Below, in pieces: positions 1 to 9,617 of a stretch of 64,000 nt of DNA. The first letter of the stretch is position 1. Every line of letters starts with the position of its first letter. The stretch lies in assembly GCA_905221605.1 (NCBI GenBank), contig CAJNDS010001469.1, forward strand, positions 229,501 to 293,500, in the 5' to 3' direction. This DNA comes from Symbiodinium natans (taxonomy: Eukaryota; Sar; Dinophyceae; Suessiales; Symbiodiniaceae). Under the pieces are notes generated by a model that saw nothing but the letters and a program-made list of their open reading frames with translations, did no database searches and was not told where the DNA came from. Made by a program: the position numbers and the translations under genes.

Positions 1-10
1 CTGCCAATCG

Positions 11-41
11 TAAACCCTGAACCCTAAACCCTAAACCCAAA
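11..41 (-). repeat. Short interstitial telomeric tract (CCCTAAA)
   Basis: Three to four units of CCCTAAA with one CCCTGAA variant. It is too short to be a chromosome end, and the window continues with unique sequence on both sides. Confidence 0.8.
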
Positions 42-130
42 ATGCAGGACCTGTTCTTCGAGCTGCCTCTACTTTGTCAAGCCTCCTTGAAATGTGGGAG
101 TGTCAGTGTAGCGCCTCCTGGACTTCCAAT

Positions 131-236
131 TAGGGTTTAGGGTTCCCTAAACCCTAAACCCTAAACCCTAAACCCTAAACCCTAAACCCTAAACCCTAGA
201 CCCTAGACCCTAGACCCTAGACCCTAAACCCTTGGG
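131..236. repeat. Head-to-head interstitial telomeric tract
   Basis: Two TTTAGGG units run into about twelve CCCTAAA units with the turn at about 145-147. The right part drifts into CCCTAGA variants (about 193-222). The orientation, G-strand then C-strand on the same strand, is that of two telomere ends joined head to head. Confidence 0.8.
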
Positions 237-332
237 ATGGTCACCGGGCTTCAAATACAGAGGGCAGGGCGCCACACTTGTCAGGAGCCTTTGTTGAATC
301 CGAGTATTTACCCAGAGAGCTCAATGCCCCAC

Positions 333-413
333 GGTTTAGGGTTTAGGGTTTAGGGTTTAGGGTTTAGGGTTTAGGGTTTAGGGTTTGGGGTTTGGGGTTT
401 GGGGTTTAGGGTT
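333..413 (+). repeat. Interstitial telomeric tract (TTTAGGG)
   Basis: About eleven units; the last third changes to TTTGGGG before returning to TTTAGGG. Confidence 0.85.
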
Positions 414-531
414 GGCAATACATGATATAGGGACACTTGATATGATGTCCAGGTATACTCCTTAACGGGCATTGGGCTCTTTGGGTAGTTGGACCTCCCA
501 GATCCGAAGCGCGCTGAAACCTAAATTCTTC

Positions 532-599
532 ACCCTAAACCCTAAACCCTAAACCCTAAACCCTACACCCTAAACCCTAAACCCTGAACCCTAAACCCG
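532..599 (-). repeat. Interstitial telomeric tract (CCCTAAA)
   Basis: About nine CCCTAAA units with single CCCTACA and CCCTGAA variants. Confidence 0.85.
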
Positions 600-742
600 T
601 CTCTGGGAGACAGGTCGGCCTCCCTGGACGAGAAGAATCAGATCTCTGTGAGCTTGCACATGTCACAACTTTCAATCTCTGCTCCGAAGCACGACATTTC
701 AAGCAGTGAGCAGGCGCGAAGCGCGCCGGGAGCATGATCCTG

Positions 743-884
743 CGTGGAGGTTCATGTTACTCCTAACCCACGCATAACTGTACTTCTAATCCACCTACAG
801 GCCCAAATAATGCCCTAACATGGTTGCACAATTGGGTTACAAGTGCACCTGTACTTGGGTTATTAAGTACCACGAACCTCCAAG
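743..884. repeat. Foldback element FB-C
   Basis: An imperfect palindrome. The left arm begins GTGGAGGTTCATG and the right arm ends with its complement CACGAACCTCCA. Between them are AT-rich stretches of the type 'ACTGTACTTATAACCC' and their complement. Related copies lie at 2.9, 9.2, 17.5, 21.5 and 30.9 kb. There is no coding potential. Confidence 0.65.
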
Positions 885-984
885 AGTGCTGCACTTCGCA
901 GCGACTACTTTTAAAGGCCTCTCTTCTTGTACCCTGCCTTGTACCTTGCCCTAAAGCCGAACCCTTGGGGACCACATGAACCCG

Positions 985-1052
985 AACATTGGGGGTCATA
1001 TACCCTGTACTACTATAATCCCTATTAAGGTATATGAGCCATAAACCTTTTG
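985..1052. repeat. FB-I-like palindromic unit
   Basis: The motif GGGGGTCATATACCC, then TACTACTATAATCCC, then a TATGAGCCATAAACC arm. The same unit occurs at 29.35 kb, where its middle is tandemly repeated. Confidence 0.5.
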
Positions 1053-1540
1053 AGTGCTCATTTGGTCCCCGAGGAAGTACTAAGCCCAAGAGCGCTGAAG
1101 CTCCAGTGCTCGATGATTACATGAAATTAGATGCTTCGTGCTGTCTGTGCCAGACATTTGAAACCGCTGTTCAAGTGAGACGGTGGAAAGGGCTTCGGTT
1201 ATAGGGTCCTGGAGGGAGCGGGGCTCACAGGGGGTAGGTACCCAAGGAAGCTTCGGGAAGCTTTGGGAGCCTTCGGGAGTAGTTGGGAGAATCAGCAAAC
1301 CTTGGGTTACATACGCCCTTTGAACCCCCGTCCCTTAACAACCGACTATTCTGGGACTGAGGATTGCCCTGAACATAGGTGTGCTTACACCTAAATCACA
1401 TGAAGGAACCCTATATAAGTTCAGGTGCATTCCTTAATCAAGGGGTTTAGAGGGCTCTCTGGGTACTTGAAAAATTGTCTAATCTTTGCCAGTACCCCCC
1501 CCCCCCCCACCCCAAACAAAACACTAAATAAACAGATCGG
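1053..1540. other. No gene seen; unique sequence
   Basis: Short open frames in several phases but no conserved motif. A C homopolymer lies at about 1495-1508. I see nothing that supports a gene. Confidence 0.4.
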
Positions 1541-1594
1541 TATAAATATATGTATATATATATGTATATATATATATATATGTATATATATATG

Positions 1595-1627
<33 letters not shown>

Positions 1628-1660
1628 GTATATATATATGTATATATATATATGTATACA
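1541..1660. repeat. AT-rich microsatellite (TATATG/TATA)n
   Basis: About 120 bp of alternating TA broken by periodic TG. It yields Tyr/Ile/Met-rich open frames on both strands that are artefacts of the repeat. Confidence 0.9.
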
Positions 1661-2011
1661 TTAATACTCGAAATAAGAATAATAAATGCCCCGAAGCTTC
1701 CCGAGGATCTTAGGTCCCTTGCGACTTTATCATTGCCCAACCCCTGAAGCCCAAATCCTGGACGACGGACCTCAACCTGTAAGCCCTATAGTCCGTGAAC
1801 CCTAAGACTCTAAATCCTATAGACTACGCACTATAGAGGTCGGAATCATGACTACTAGTATTCCGTTATGGTACCTATATCCAAAAACCCTACCCTAATC
1901 GTCTTGGTAGCCCAGTGGTACCCGTTTCTCGTTTTTGGTACTTTGTTCCCTCATAAAGAAACGAACTCAAAAAGTGTACCCTTATTAGAAGATGGTTCCT
2001 GGGCCTATATG
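1661..2011. other. No gene seen; divergent dispersed repeats
   Basis: Holds a stretch (about 1905-1990) with the phrase GGTAGCCCAGTGGTACCC and 'CCCTCATAAA'. It recurs in diverged form at 28.72-28.84 kb and 37.45-37.56 kb, so it is probably another dispersed repeat family. Confidence 0.4.
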
Positions 2012-2088
2012 TTAGGGTTTAGGGTTTAGGGTTTAGGGTTTAGGGTTTAGGGTTTAGGGTTTAGGGTTTAGGGTTTGGGGTTTAGGGG
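2012..2088 (+). repeat. Interstitial telomeric tract (TTTAGGG)
   Basis: About ten near-perfect units ending in TTTGGGG, followed by a TATA dinucleotide run (2091-2111). Confidence 0.9.
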
Positions 2089-2202
2089 CCAATATATATA
2101 TATATATATAATTGGACCGCATCGCCTGAGGTCTCTGCCTTGCTGGCCGTGTCGACCTCGGCCTTAGAGTCCTCGAAGCTCTTCTTCTTGTTGGTTTTTA
2201 GG

Positions 2203-2260
2203 ATTTAGGGTTTAAGGTTTAGGGTTTAGGGTTTAGGGTTTAGGGTTTAGGGTTTAGGGT
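2203..2260 (+). repeat. Interstitial telomeric tract (TTTAGGG)
   Basis: About eight units, with one TTTAAGG variant near the start. Confidence 0.85.
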
Positions 2261-2373
2261 AGCCCAAAAAGACCTACAATTTTAAGAGGGTATATATATA
2301 TATGTATATATGGAGATCACAGCAACCGGAACCCCCTATGCATGTACATATGGTTGTGCGCTGTGCGTTCTCG

Positions 2374-2416
<43 letters not shown>

Positions 2417-2450
2417 CCCGCCAGGTATCCCCCCCACCCCCCCGCCGGGT
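2374..2450. repeat. C homopolymer and C-rich tract
   Basis: Forty consecutive C, then C-rich sequence to about 2450. Long G/C homopolymers recur at 10.18, 15.87 and 37.71 kb and may be length-uncertain in the assembly. Confidence 0.9.
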
Positions 2451-2463
2451 CTACGGTCTCCGC

Positions 2464-2585
2464 TAAACCAACCCTAAACCCCTGAACCCCCTAAACCCCT
2501 AAACTGCAAAAGCCCTAAACCTAAAAACCCTAAACATCCTAAAAACCCTAAAAACCCTAAACCTTAAACCCTATAAACCCTAAAA
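2464..2585 (-). repeat. Degenerate telomere-like tract
   Basis: Irregular units (CCCTAAA, CCCCTAAA, CCCTAAAAA, CCTATAAA) with variable spacing, so a decayed CCCTAAA array. Confidence 0.7.
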
Positions 2586-2900
2586 CCAAGGGCCGAGTTT
2601 TACGTACGTCAGTCTTTTACGCTAAAGCCATGAAGATGCAACTCAACGATTTCAAAGCTTCACATGCATTTACGACCCAATTGTATTGAGTGGGCTTATT
2701 TGTTTATGACAATGCTTAGTTTCAATCTCGCACACCTTATACAGCCTATACTTACCAGGCCCTTGTTCCAACCCTTCTAGGGCCCCTCATAAGTGTCCCT
2801 CCTTTCGTGCCTTTGAACCCAAGTTGTCGATAGCCCAAGGTATGACGTCCTACCAGCGCCCATCGCGCTGCCCACGGCCGGGGTCGCCTTTTGGTGGGTT
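2586..2900. other. No gene seen
   Basis: Unique sequence without a convincing reading frame or repeat. Confidence 0.4.
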
Positions 2901-3033
2901 TACTTGGAGGTTCTTGGTACTTATTAACCAGTTCTATCTGTACGTATAAACCACATATAAGACCCTTAAGTGCCCGAACATGGTCATAAGTACAGTTATA
3001 TAAGTACAGTTATAGTTGGCTAGTAAGTACCAT
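2901..3033. repeat. Foldback element FB-C
   Basis: The left arm reads ACTTGGAGGTTCTTGGTACTT. The right half carries 'GTTGGCTAGTAAGTACC' but lacks the last arm bases. An internal 16-bp duplication (AAGTACAGTTATA) is present. Confidence 0.6.
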
Positions 3034-3165
3034 AAAGGGCTGTTTTGGGGTTTGGGGTTCGGGGTTGACAGCTTTCAGGGTGGATATGCAGCCTCGGGCG
3101 CTGAACCTCTGAGCCCTCAACCCTGAACGATGCGCCGCACACGGCTCGTGTCCCTGGCCCTAAAG

Positions 3166-3190
3166 AGGGTTTAGGGTTTAGGGTTTAGGG
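3166..3190 (+). repeat. Short interstitial telomeric tract
   Basis: Three and a half TTTAGGG units directly left of an FB-D palindrome. Confidence 0.8.
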
Positions 3191-3200
3191 AGACCCTAAA

Positions 3201-3293
3201 CTTGAGATGCTCCCCCTTATACTAAGCGTTCTTAATTGGGATGATCATGAGAATCCCAATTAAGGACGGTTCGTATAAGGGGGAACATCCCAA
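3201..3293. repeat. Foldback element FB-D
   Basis: A clean palindrome. The left arm is CTTGAGATGCTCCCCCTTAT and the right arm reads back ATAAGGGGGAACATCCCAA. Near the centre AATTGGGAT pairs with ATCCCAATT. Related copies are at 12.66 and 34.48 kb. Confidence 0.7.
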
Positions 3294-3750
3294 CCCTAAG
3301 CCCTAAATCCAGACATTGGCATCCTGGAAGCTACTAAGCCCTGACACCCATTTCAATGATATCCTACATCACGGATTGGGTTGGCTCAAGGTTTCTACAG
3401 ATCTACAATTACAAGGTGGTGTCACGTCTGCAGATGACGCAGAAGAGACACCACGATGCTTGCGCTGCTCCTTGCAATTGTCGAGGGTGTGGGCTGTAAC
3501 CCTAAACCCTAAACCCCTGTCAAGGCAGGGCAAAAATATAGAGGAACATGGGGAATATACAGTCTCTAGGAATTTGTTTCGCTGAGCTACCCTTACGGCT
3601 GTGCCTTATTTTGGGTACCTGCATTTAGGGTTGGGGTTCCTAAACAAAAACAAAAACAAAGCTACCCCTAAACCCTAGATACCCGGATACCCTAGGCCCT
3701 AGACCCCGCTATACCTTGTACTAACTCTGCTTCTGCAAGCCTGCCCAAAG
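3294..3750. other. No gene seen
   Basis: Contains an 89-codon frame starting from a non-ATG codon and two short CCCTAAA stubs (3498-3515, 3665-3680). There is no recognisable domain. Confidence 0.35.
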
Positions 3751-3842
3751 GGCCCTTAATTAAGGAATATACCTTATACCATGCTAAGGATCCCTACATG
3801 TATGATCTATTCCTTATAATTAAGGGTACTGGTCTCTTTGAA
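3751..3842. repeat. Foldback element FB-B (diverged)
   Basis: CCCTTAATTAAGGAATATACC on the left is mirrored by TTCCTTATAATTAAGGGTA on the right. The outer arms (GCCCAAAGGGC / TCTCTTTGAAA) are only partly conserved. Confidence 0.5.
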
Positions 3843-3855
3843 AGCGTCCTGAAGA

Positions 3856-3970
3856 CCCCAAACCCCAAACCCCAAACCCCAAACCCCAAGCCCCAAGCCC
3901 CAAACCCCAAACCCCAAACCCCAAACCCCAAACCCCAAACCCTAAACCCTAAACCCTAAACCCTAAACCC
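3856..3970 (-). repeat. Mixed CCCCAAA / CCCTAAA array
   Basis: About twelve CCCCAAA (some CCCCAAG) units give way to four to five CCCTAAA units. The sharp change suggests block amplification of a variant unit. Confidence 0.85.
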
Positions 3971-4075
3971 TCACCAGGAGGCCCTGGAGGCACCCAGTCC
4001 ATTAGACAGCGATGCGGCCTTCGCATGTGCGGCGCTGAGAAGGAACCACGGAGAGCCCTTTACACCCCTTACTTG

Positions 4076-4156
4076 GGTTTAGGGTTTAGGGTTTAGGGTT
4101 TAGGGTTTAGGGTTTAGGGTTTAGGGTTTAGGGTTTAGGGTTTAGGGTTTAGGGTA
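4076..4156 (+). repeat. Interstitial telomeric tract (TTTAGGG)
   Basis: About eleven perfect units directly abutting the minisatellite to the right. Confidence 0.9.
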
Positions 4157-4445
4157 AATGAGGAATTATACCCCTTAATTGAGAATTATACCCCTTAATT
4201 GAGGAATTACACCCCTTAATTGAGAAATTACACCCCTTAATTGAGGAATCATACCCCTAGCCCTAAACCCTAAACCCTTCATTGTGGAGTTATACCCCTT
4301 AATTGAGGAATTGGTACCCCTCAATGGAGGAACTATACCCCTTGATGGAGGAATTATACCCCTTAATTGAGCAATTATGCCCCTTAATTGAGGAAGTATA
4401 CCCCCATTGAAGGAAGTACCCCTACATTAAGGAATTATACTATGA
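4157..4445. repeat. 21-22 bp minisatellite, split by telomeric units
   Basis: About a dozen units of the type GAGGAATTATACCCCTTAATT. Units diverge towards the right. Two to three CCCTAAA units at about 4256-4280 interrupt the array. The unit is the inner arm of FB-B, so this is a tandem expansion of part of a dispersed element. Confidence 0.75.
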
Positions 4446-5190
4446 TTTAAGGAATGTGCTCGAATTGAGGGGTATAATGGGCTCTTTGGGACTTGCTTGG
4501 AGCCTTGTTGGCTGCAGGCTTTCGGATTTCAGCTGGCAAGTCTATGTCGGTCTAGCGTGGAAGTGTCTGCATCAAAGTTGCTTGACTTGCAGGGGTGTTG
4601 TTGCCCACGGCATGCTGCAGTGGGGCTTTTATATTTATGTGCGTTCGTGGGGGTTTTTATCAGAATGAGTTGGCATTGCGTCGATGGTATATCGTAAATG
4701 GTTTGCCACTTGGGGTGACTGCTGACGACTGCAGAGGAAAAGAGGATGCTACCGACGCCGGATCAGAAGCACGCATGCAATTTGCAACGCGCGTGAAGAC
4801 AGCTTCGGCGCAGGCTGGTCAACGTGTCTTCTTGTGCAGGCGTCCTCTTTTATGTGCCCTCCGCCGACCCCCCCCCCCTCCCCTTCAAGACACTTGCATG
4901 CTTGCTTTTCGTTTATGAGCTGCATACGCATCAGGCCGCATCTCATGTTTTAACTTGTGCTTGTTCCAAAACCCTAAGCCCATTTGGCTTAGTTCAAAAC
5001 AGGCGCAGCATTGGAGCTTGGCTTCGGATTTCGATGAGAAATCAGACACAGCGACTCATGAAATTCGAGAAGGGAGTGCATAGTTGAACTGGTCTTGATT
5101 TGTTCCTCTCATAAGTGCTTAAAAAGACCTATGTGATGCCTGGGAGCCCTGCTGCGCGGCCCGTCCAGCTATGCGAGAGCTAGCAAAATC
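4446..5190. other. Unassigned unique sequence with open frames
   Basis: Overlapping open frames of 65-107 codons lie on the plus strand (4456-5087) with two potential splice-like tracts. No domain, no start context and no consistent frame could be defended. It may be a decayed gene fragment; nothing firmer can be said. Confidence 0.25.
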
Positions 5191-5193
5191 TTA

Positions 5194-5285
5194 ACCCTAG
5201 CCCTAAACCCTAAACACTAAACCCCTAGCCCTAAACCCCAAACCCTAGCCCTAAACCCTAAACCCTAGCCCTAAACCCTAAACCC
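5194..5285 (-). repeat. Interstitial telomeric tract with CCCTAGC variants
   Basis: An alternation of CCCTAAA and CCCTAGC, suggesting a two-unit higher-order repeat of 14 bp. Confidence 0.8.
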
Positions 5286-5397
5286 CACGAAGCCTGAGTC
5301 CACACGTTGGCCCAGGTGGTCCGGAGTCTTCTCGGGCAGCAGCCGGTAGCCTCGGAATCTCGAGAGTCGCTGACATGCGCTTGCCCATACATTTTGG

Positions 5398-5555
5398 GGT
5401 TTAGGGTTTAGGGTTTAGGGTTTAGGGTGCCTGTTTTAGGGTTGAGGATTGGGGTTTGCGGTTTGGGGTTTTGGGGTTTTGGGGTTTTGGGGTTTTGGGG
5501 TTTGGGGTTTCGGGTTTTGGGGTTTGGGGTTTCGGGGTTTGGGGGTTGAGGGTAC
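5398..5555 (+). repeat. TTTAGGG tract changing into TTTTGGGG-type array
   Basis: Five TTTAGGG units (5398-5429), then about ten units of TTTTGGGG/TTTGGGG (about 5455-5552). The second half resembles an 8-bp ciliate-type unit but is continuous with the local repeat, so it is a variant block. Confidence 0.8.
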
Positions 5556-5651
5556 CCAAGCATCAAGGTACCTATCCTTCTAGGGGGGAAGCCGGTTGCT
5601 CTAGGCATGGTTTGTTGAATTTGCAGGGAGATGAAGCTAGATACGGTGCAG

Positions 5652-5721
5652 CCCTAAACCCTAAACCCTAAACCCTAAACCCTAAACCCTAAACCCTAAA
5701 CCCTAAACCCTAAACCCTAAA
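5652..5721 (-). repeat. Interstitial telomeric tract (CCCTAAA)
   Basis: Ten perfect units. Confidence 0.9.
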
Positions 5722-5778
5722 CAAGTCTTTTGCGGTCCCAGAGGGCCCCAGACCATCGGGATCCTTGATATGACTAAA

Positions 5779-5874
5779 GGGTATGTTCTTTCTTAAAAGG
5801 GTTTAGGGTTTAGGGTTTAGGGTTTATAAAGGGTTTAGGGTTTAGGGTTTAGGGTATGTTCTTTCTTAAAAGGG
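5779..5874 (+). repeat. Telomeric tract bracketed by a 23-bp direct duplication
   Basis: Seven TTTAGGG units (one with a TATAAAGGG interruption). The flanking 23-bp sequences at 5779-5801 and 5852-5874 are identical (core GTATGTTCTTTCTTAAAA). This is the structure expected when telomeric units are added at a staggered break and the overhangs are filled in. Confidence 0.85.
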
Positions 5875-6006
5875 TATTGCAGCTTCAGGTCCCAGAGAGC
5901 CCCCAATACCCCCCTGAGTTTAAGGAATGCATTTCCAGAAATGACTGAAGAGATCCTTGAGATCATGTGAGGCATCTTCCTTAGTTAAGGGGTACAGAGC
6001 ACTCTC

Positions 6007-6056
6007 TAAACCCTAGCCCTAAACCCCAAACCCCAAACCCTAAACCCTAAACCCAA
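6007..6056 (-). repeat. Interstitial telomeric tract (mixed CCCTAGC, CCCCAAA, CCCTAAA)
   Basis: Seven units of mixed type. Confidence 0.8.
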
Positions 6057-7026
6057 AACAGGCTCTTGAGGGTTAGGAGACTATTGCGATGCCTCCAGGC
6101 TGCGGCCGCGATTTCAGCTGCTGCGTCCGCGGTCTGGGCGGCCCATGAGGTGACGGTGGTACCTGGGTGTAGGGTTTAGGGTTTAGGGTTTAGAGTACTC
6201 GTCGCCGGCTTCAACCTCAGGGACCAAAAGAACGCTAAGATTGGGGTTCTATTCCCTCTACTGCTACAATGCGTCCCATCACGGTTTTTCAGCCCTAAAC
6301 CTTTTGAGGGTTCATGTGCTCCCCAGGAAGGAGAGAGGGTAACCTAAACCCTAAACCCTACTAAATCCTAAACCCTAAAGAGTTTGCACCTCTCGCTTTC
6401 AGGCGGTGGAGCCTCTACTGCGGGAGGCCGGATTTTCGAAGGGTGATGTTGAGGGAAGGCCCTTTGTACACCCCTATAGTTGAAGCTTTTCTAAAGGGTA
6501 CCCTACAGAAACTGCCGTAAACAAGAGGCTCACACTGGAATTCCTGAAGTTGTTCACGGCCCCAAACCGACAAGCCTAGACCCTAAACCCACAACCCTCG
6601 ACCCCAAACCTCATCACTAAAGTAGAGGTTAACCCAAAGAGCCCCCCATTAGGTGTCTTTCCCAAGCTAGAGGGATCTCCGGAGAAACCCAAAAAGATCG
6701 GGTTTAGGGTTTTAGGGTTTTAGGGTTTAGGGTTTAGTGTTTAGGGGTTTAGTTTAGTGTCTGGGAAGCCGGGACAGAACCCTGAGCCTCAAGCCCCGCT
6801 CAAAGATGGCGCCGAAAAAAACACACTCCTCAAGTTGCCTTGCATTCTCTTCTATAAGCCCTTCACCCTAAGCAAAAAACAAAAAAACATAAAAAAGAAA
6901 ACAAAAATCAATAAAACCCACCTTAAAGCCTCACATCCTACCCAAAGAGCCCAACAGGGTTGAGGAGCTTTTAGGTTTCCCCCTGAAAGAATTAGGACCG
7001 AGCAGGCACGCTCCTACTCCCGTTCT
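6057..7026. other. No gene seen; small telomeric stubs
   Basis: Holds short stubs at 6172-6195 (TTTAGGG), 6340-6380 (CCCTAAA) and 6698-6756 (TTTAGGG/TTTTAGGG). A lysine-rich 68-codon frame at 6757-6963 arises from A-rich sequence and is not convincing. Confidence 0.4.
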
Positions 7027-8500
7027 CTAGGGATTAGGTTCCCTCATGACTCATAAGCCGCTTGAAATCAAAAAGCGCGCCCTTTTTATTCCTAGGTTAC
7101 TCTTGGGCTTAGACAAGGAACATACTTCAAATCATATTGAGGATCCCTATGTAGTTTAAGGTACTATTCCTTCATGAAGGGGTATACAGGGGCTCACTGG
7201 TCAGCCGAAAAAGAAGGGGTAATGCGACTTCATCCCCTGTTCAGGGTTGGGCTTGACTCATCATCGAAGAGCGCCACAAGCTGCCAAGCCCACTTAGCTC
7301 GAGTAGTTAAGGGTCTCGGTCTAGGGTCTAAAGGGGTTTATATTTTCTTCACCTAAACGGCATTGGGCTCTTTGGGAGCAGCAAAAACCCTATAACCCTG
7401 AACTCCAAACTCTAAACCCTTGGGCTCTTTCAAGGCAGCCAAAAACCCTAAACCCCTACAGGGGGGGCACCTGGTTCCAGGCAGAGCAGTCGCCCAAGGC
7501 TCTCCGGCAACGCAGCGAAAGTCCGCCTTGGAACGCAAGGTCGCAGACTCCGCGAGGTGCGCGGGCAGGGTTTACTTAGTCATAGTTGGGTACCATCTTA
7601 CATTTTTAAGGGTACTTAACCCCAATAAGGAATAAGATTTTAAATTTTTATTATTATCCCAACAATGAACTAGTTTAGGGTCTAGGGTATCGGGTTTAAT
7701 GTTGACTTCGCATTAATAAATCCCCCCCCCCCTTCATTGATCAATCTCTCCGGCCAGGGCCTCCTCAATAATATCCGCCTAAATCCTGGTAGGTCTAGCT
7801 GTCCCGGTGCCACCACAGTGGGCTAAGTGAGCCTCTACTGCGAGCTTCTGGGGGATCACTTTTAGAAGAATATTCCGGGCTGGATTTTATAATTGTGGCG
7901 GGCTACATTATTGTGTTCTGGCAGCTGGATTTTATAATTGCGGCGGGAATTCCTAATGTGAAGTCAACATTAGGGTTATTCGTGTGCATTGTGTTATCAT
8001 GCGAGTACATGATGGTAGTAGCATGATGTACTTGCTTGTGTGTTTTGATTTGGGGCTTGTGTTCTAAGCATCATAAACGCCGGGCATTTACATGAGAAGG
8101 GCAGGGTGACATGATAGTGAGAAAGAATTGCATGAAGAGATGCTTGAGGTGCAATGTCTAGCCTCTTCATGAACTTGTTGTGCAAAAAAGGCAGGGGCTT
8201 GAGAGTCAGGGCCTTGTGGAGCTTTGATGGAGTTTTGAGAGCTCGCGCTTTTGGAGGTTCGAAGAGTCCGGATGCAAAGAGGAGGTTCACCTGAAGGGTC
8301 CGTATGTCCCTGTGTAGTATATGACAGTATATACTCCCTCAAGCCACTATAAAGTACCCCCCCCCCACTCTTGAATTCAAGAGCTAAGTGCATACTATAT
8401 GATACACGAACACTTTGGGTTAGGGTTTTTCTGTTTCTTTGCGGGGCCTGGGCCTGGGGAGGTCTACAGCGCAGCTGCAGCTCGACAATCACTCGGACAG
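7027..8500. other. No gene seen; dispersed repeat fragment
   Basis: About 7027-7110 carries the phrase 'GGTTCCCTCATGA...AGCGCGCCC...CCTAGGTTACTCTTGGG', which recurs at 10.58, 18.13, 38.76 and 40.62 kb. A pair of approximate repeats (GGGCTGGATTTTATAATTG and GCAGCTGGATTTTATAATTG) lies at about 7879 and 7923. Frames at 7997-8492 on the minus strand have no recognisable domain. Confidence 0.35.
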
Positions 8501-8551
8501 CCCCGCGGCCGAGCAGTTGCGTTTGTCCACAGTGGTAGGATCAGGGGGAAC

Positions 8552-8597
8552 CCTAAACCCTAAACCCTAATCCCTAATCCCTGAACCCTAAACCCAA
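8552..8597 (-). repeat. Interstitial telomeric tract (CCCTAAA/CCCTAAT)
   Basis: Six to seven units including CCCTAAT variants. Confidence 0.8.
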
Positions 8598-8766
8598 CGG
8601 AACCCTTCTTCACCCTCTGCTGGCACTCTTTTAACAGGGACCTTATTCCGAGGGTCTATATCCCCAAGGGTCCCCCTTATCCTACCCCCTAACAGGCAGT
8701 TTAAGGGTTTACCAGCGACCTTCAGCCTTCTAATGCCTCAAACAAGAGTACATATACCTCATAGTT

Positions 8767-8816
8767 AAGGTTTAGGGTTTAGGGTTTAGGGTCTAGGGTT
8801 TAGGGTTTAGGGTTTA
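8767..8816 (+). repeat. Interstitial telomeric tract (TTTAGGG)
   Basis: About seven units, one TCTAGGG. Confidence 0.85.
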
Positions 8817-8929
8817 AGTACACGTCCCTTTTTCTATAACAAGGTTCTACCCAGTAAGAAAAAGGGCCATGGCATGAGAGTCTTTAGAGGGGAGCCGGCC
8901 CTTCCCTCAATCCTAAACCCAAAGGAGCC

Positions 8930-9077
8930 CTCCATACCCCTAAATGAGGGAATCTGCCTTAAATTATATTAAGGTGTTCTTAATATATGATTTAAGATAT
9001 ATTTTTTAAAAAAATATATATGTATGATTCAAGGTGTATTCCTTTGTTTGGGGGTATAGAGGGCCCTTTTGGGAAGC
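8930..9077. repeat. Foldback element FB-B (long-loop copy)
   Basis: Outer arms CCCAAAGGAGCCCTCCATACCCC and GGGGGTATAGAGGGCCCTTTTGGG; inner AT-rich palindrome around 8985-9030 (ATATATTTTTTAAAAAAATATATAT). A further CTTAAAT / ATTTAAG pair lies in between. Confidence 0.6.
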
Positions 9078-9161
9078 CACACCCTCCTACCGCAATTCGG
9101 GCCGACCCCCACATCTTGAGGCCGTTCAGTAAGGGTTCTGCCAAAAGAAGGGACCCCTAAT

Positions 9162-9299
9162 CAGTTCATGGTACATGTGACCCAGTTATAACCACACTTA
9201 TAACCCACTTATCAGCCCCCTTAAGTACCCTAACATGGTTGTGATTGGGTTATAAGTGCAGATATAATTGGGTTACGAAGTACCATGAACCTCCAAGTA
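9162..9299. repeat. Foldback element FB-C
   Basis: The left arm keeps GTTCATGGTAC and the right arm ends GTACCATGAACCTCCAAGTA. Internal CCCACTTAT / ATAAGTGC arms are present. Confidence 0.6.
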
Positions 9300-9348
9300 T
9301 GCTTGGGCCTTAAAGAGGTGTCTTCACAGCAGCACTAGGGCCCACATA

Positions 9349-9443
9349 TACCTGAAGGCTCTTATATAGTTCCTTTTGCTTTAGTTATAGGCGGGGACTC
9401 TAGTATGCTACCCCAAAAAGGTACTACATACGAGTCTTCAGGT
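9349..9443. repeat. Foldback element FB-E
   Basis: Left arm ACCTGAAGGCTCTTATATAGT; right arm ACTACATACGAGTCTTCAGGT. The centre has GGGGACTCTAGTATGCTACCCC. Related sequences are at 10.79, 24.02, 26.57, 26.98 and 38.99 kb. Confidence 0.65.
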
Positions 9444-9446
9444 ACC

Positions 9447-9617
9447 CCAAACCCTAAACCCTAAACCCTATAAACCCTGTAAACCCTATAAGCCCTATAA
9501 GCCCTATAAACCCTATAAGCCCTATAAGCCCTATAAACCCTATAAACCCTATAAACCCTATAAACCCTATAAACCCTATAAACCCTATAAACCCTATAAA
9601 CCCTATAAACCCTAAAC
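9447..9617 (-). repeat. 9-bp telomere-like array (CCCTATAAA)n
   Basis: Begins with two CCCTAAA units, then about sixteen CCCTATAAA/CCCTATAAG units, then returns to CCCTAAA at the right end. Both frames of the opposite strand read as Gly-Phe-Ile or Arg-Val-Tyr repeats; these are artefacts of a 9-bp unit. Confidence 0.9.

Noticed and set aside
1447-1747. Tyr/Ile-rich open frames of 65-97 codons on both strands
   Set aside because: They are translations of the TATATG microsatellite.
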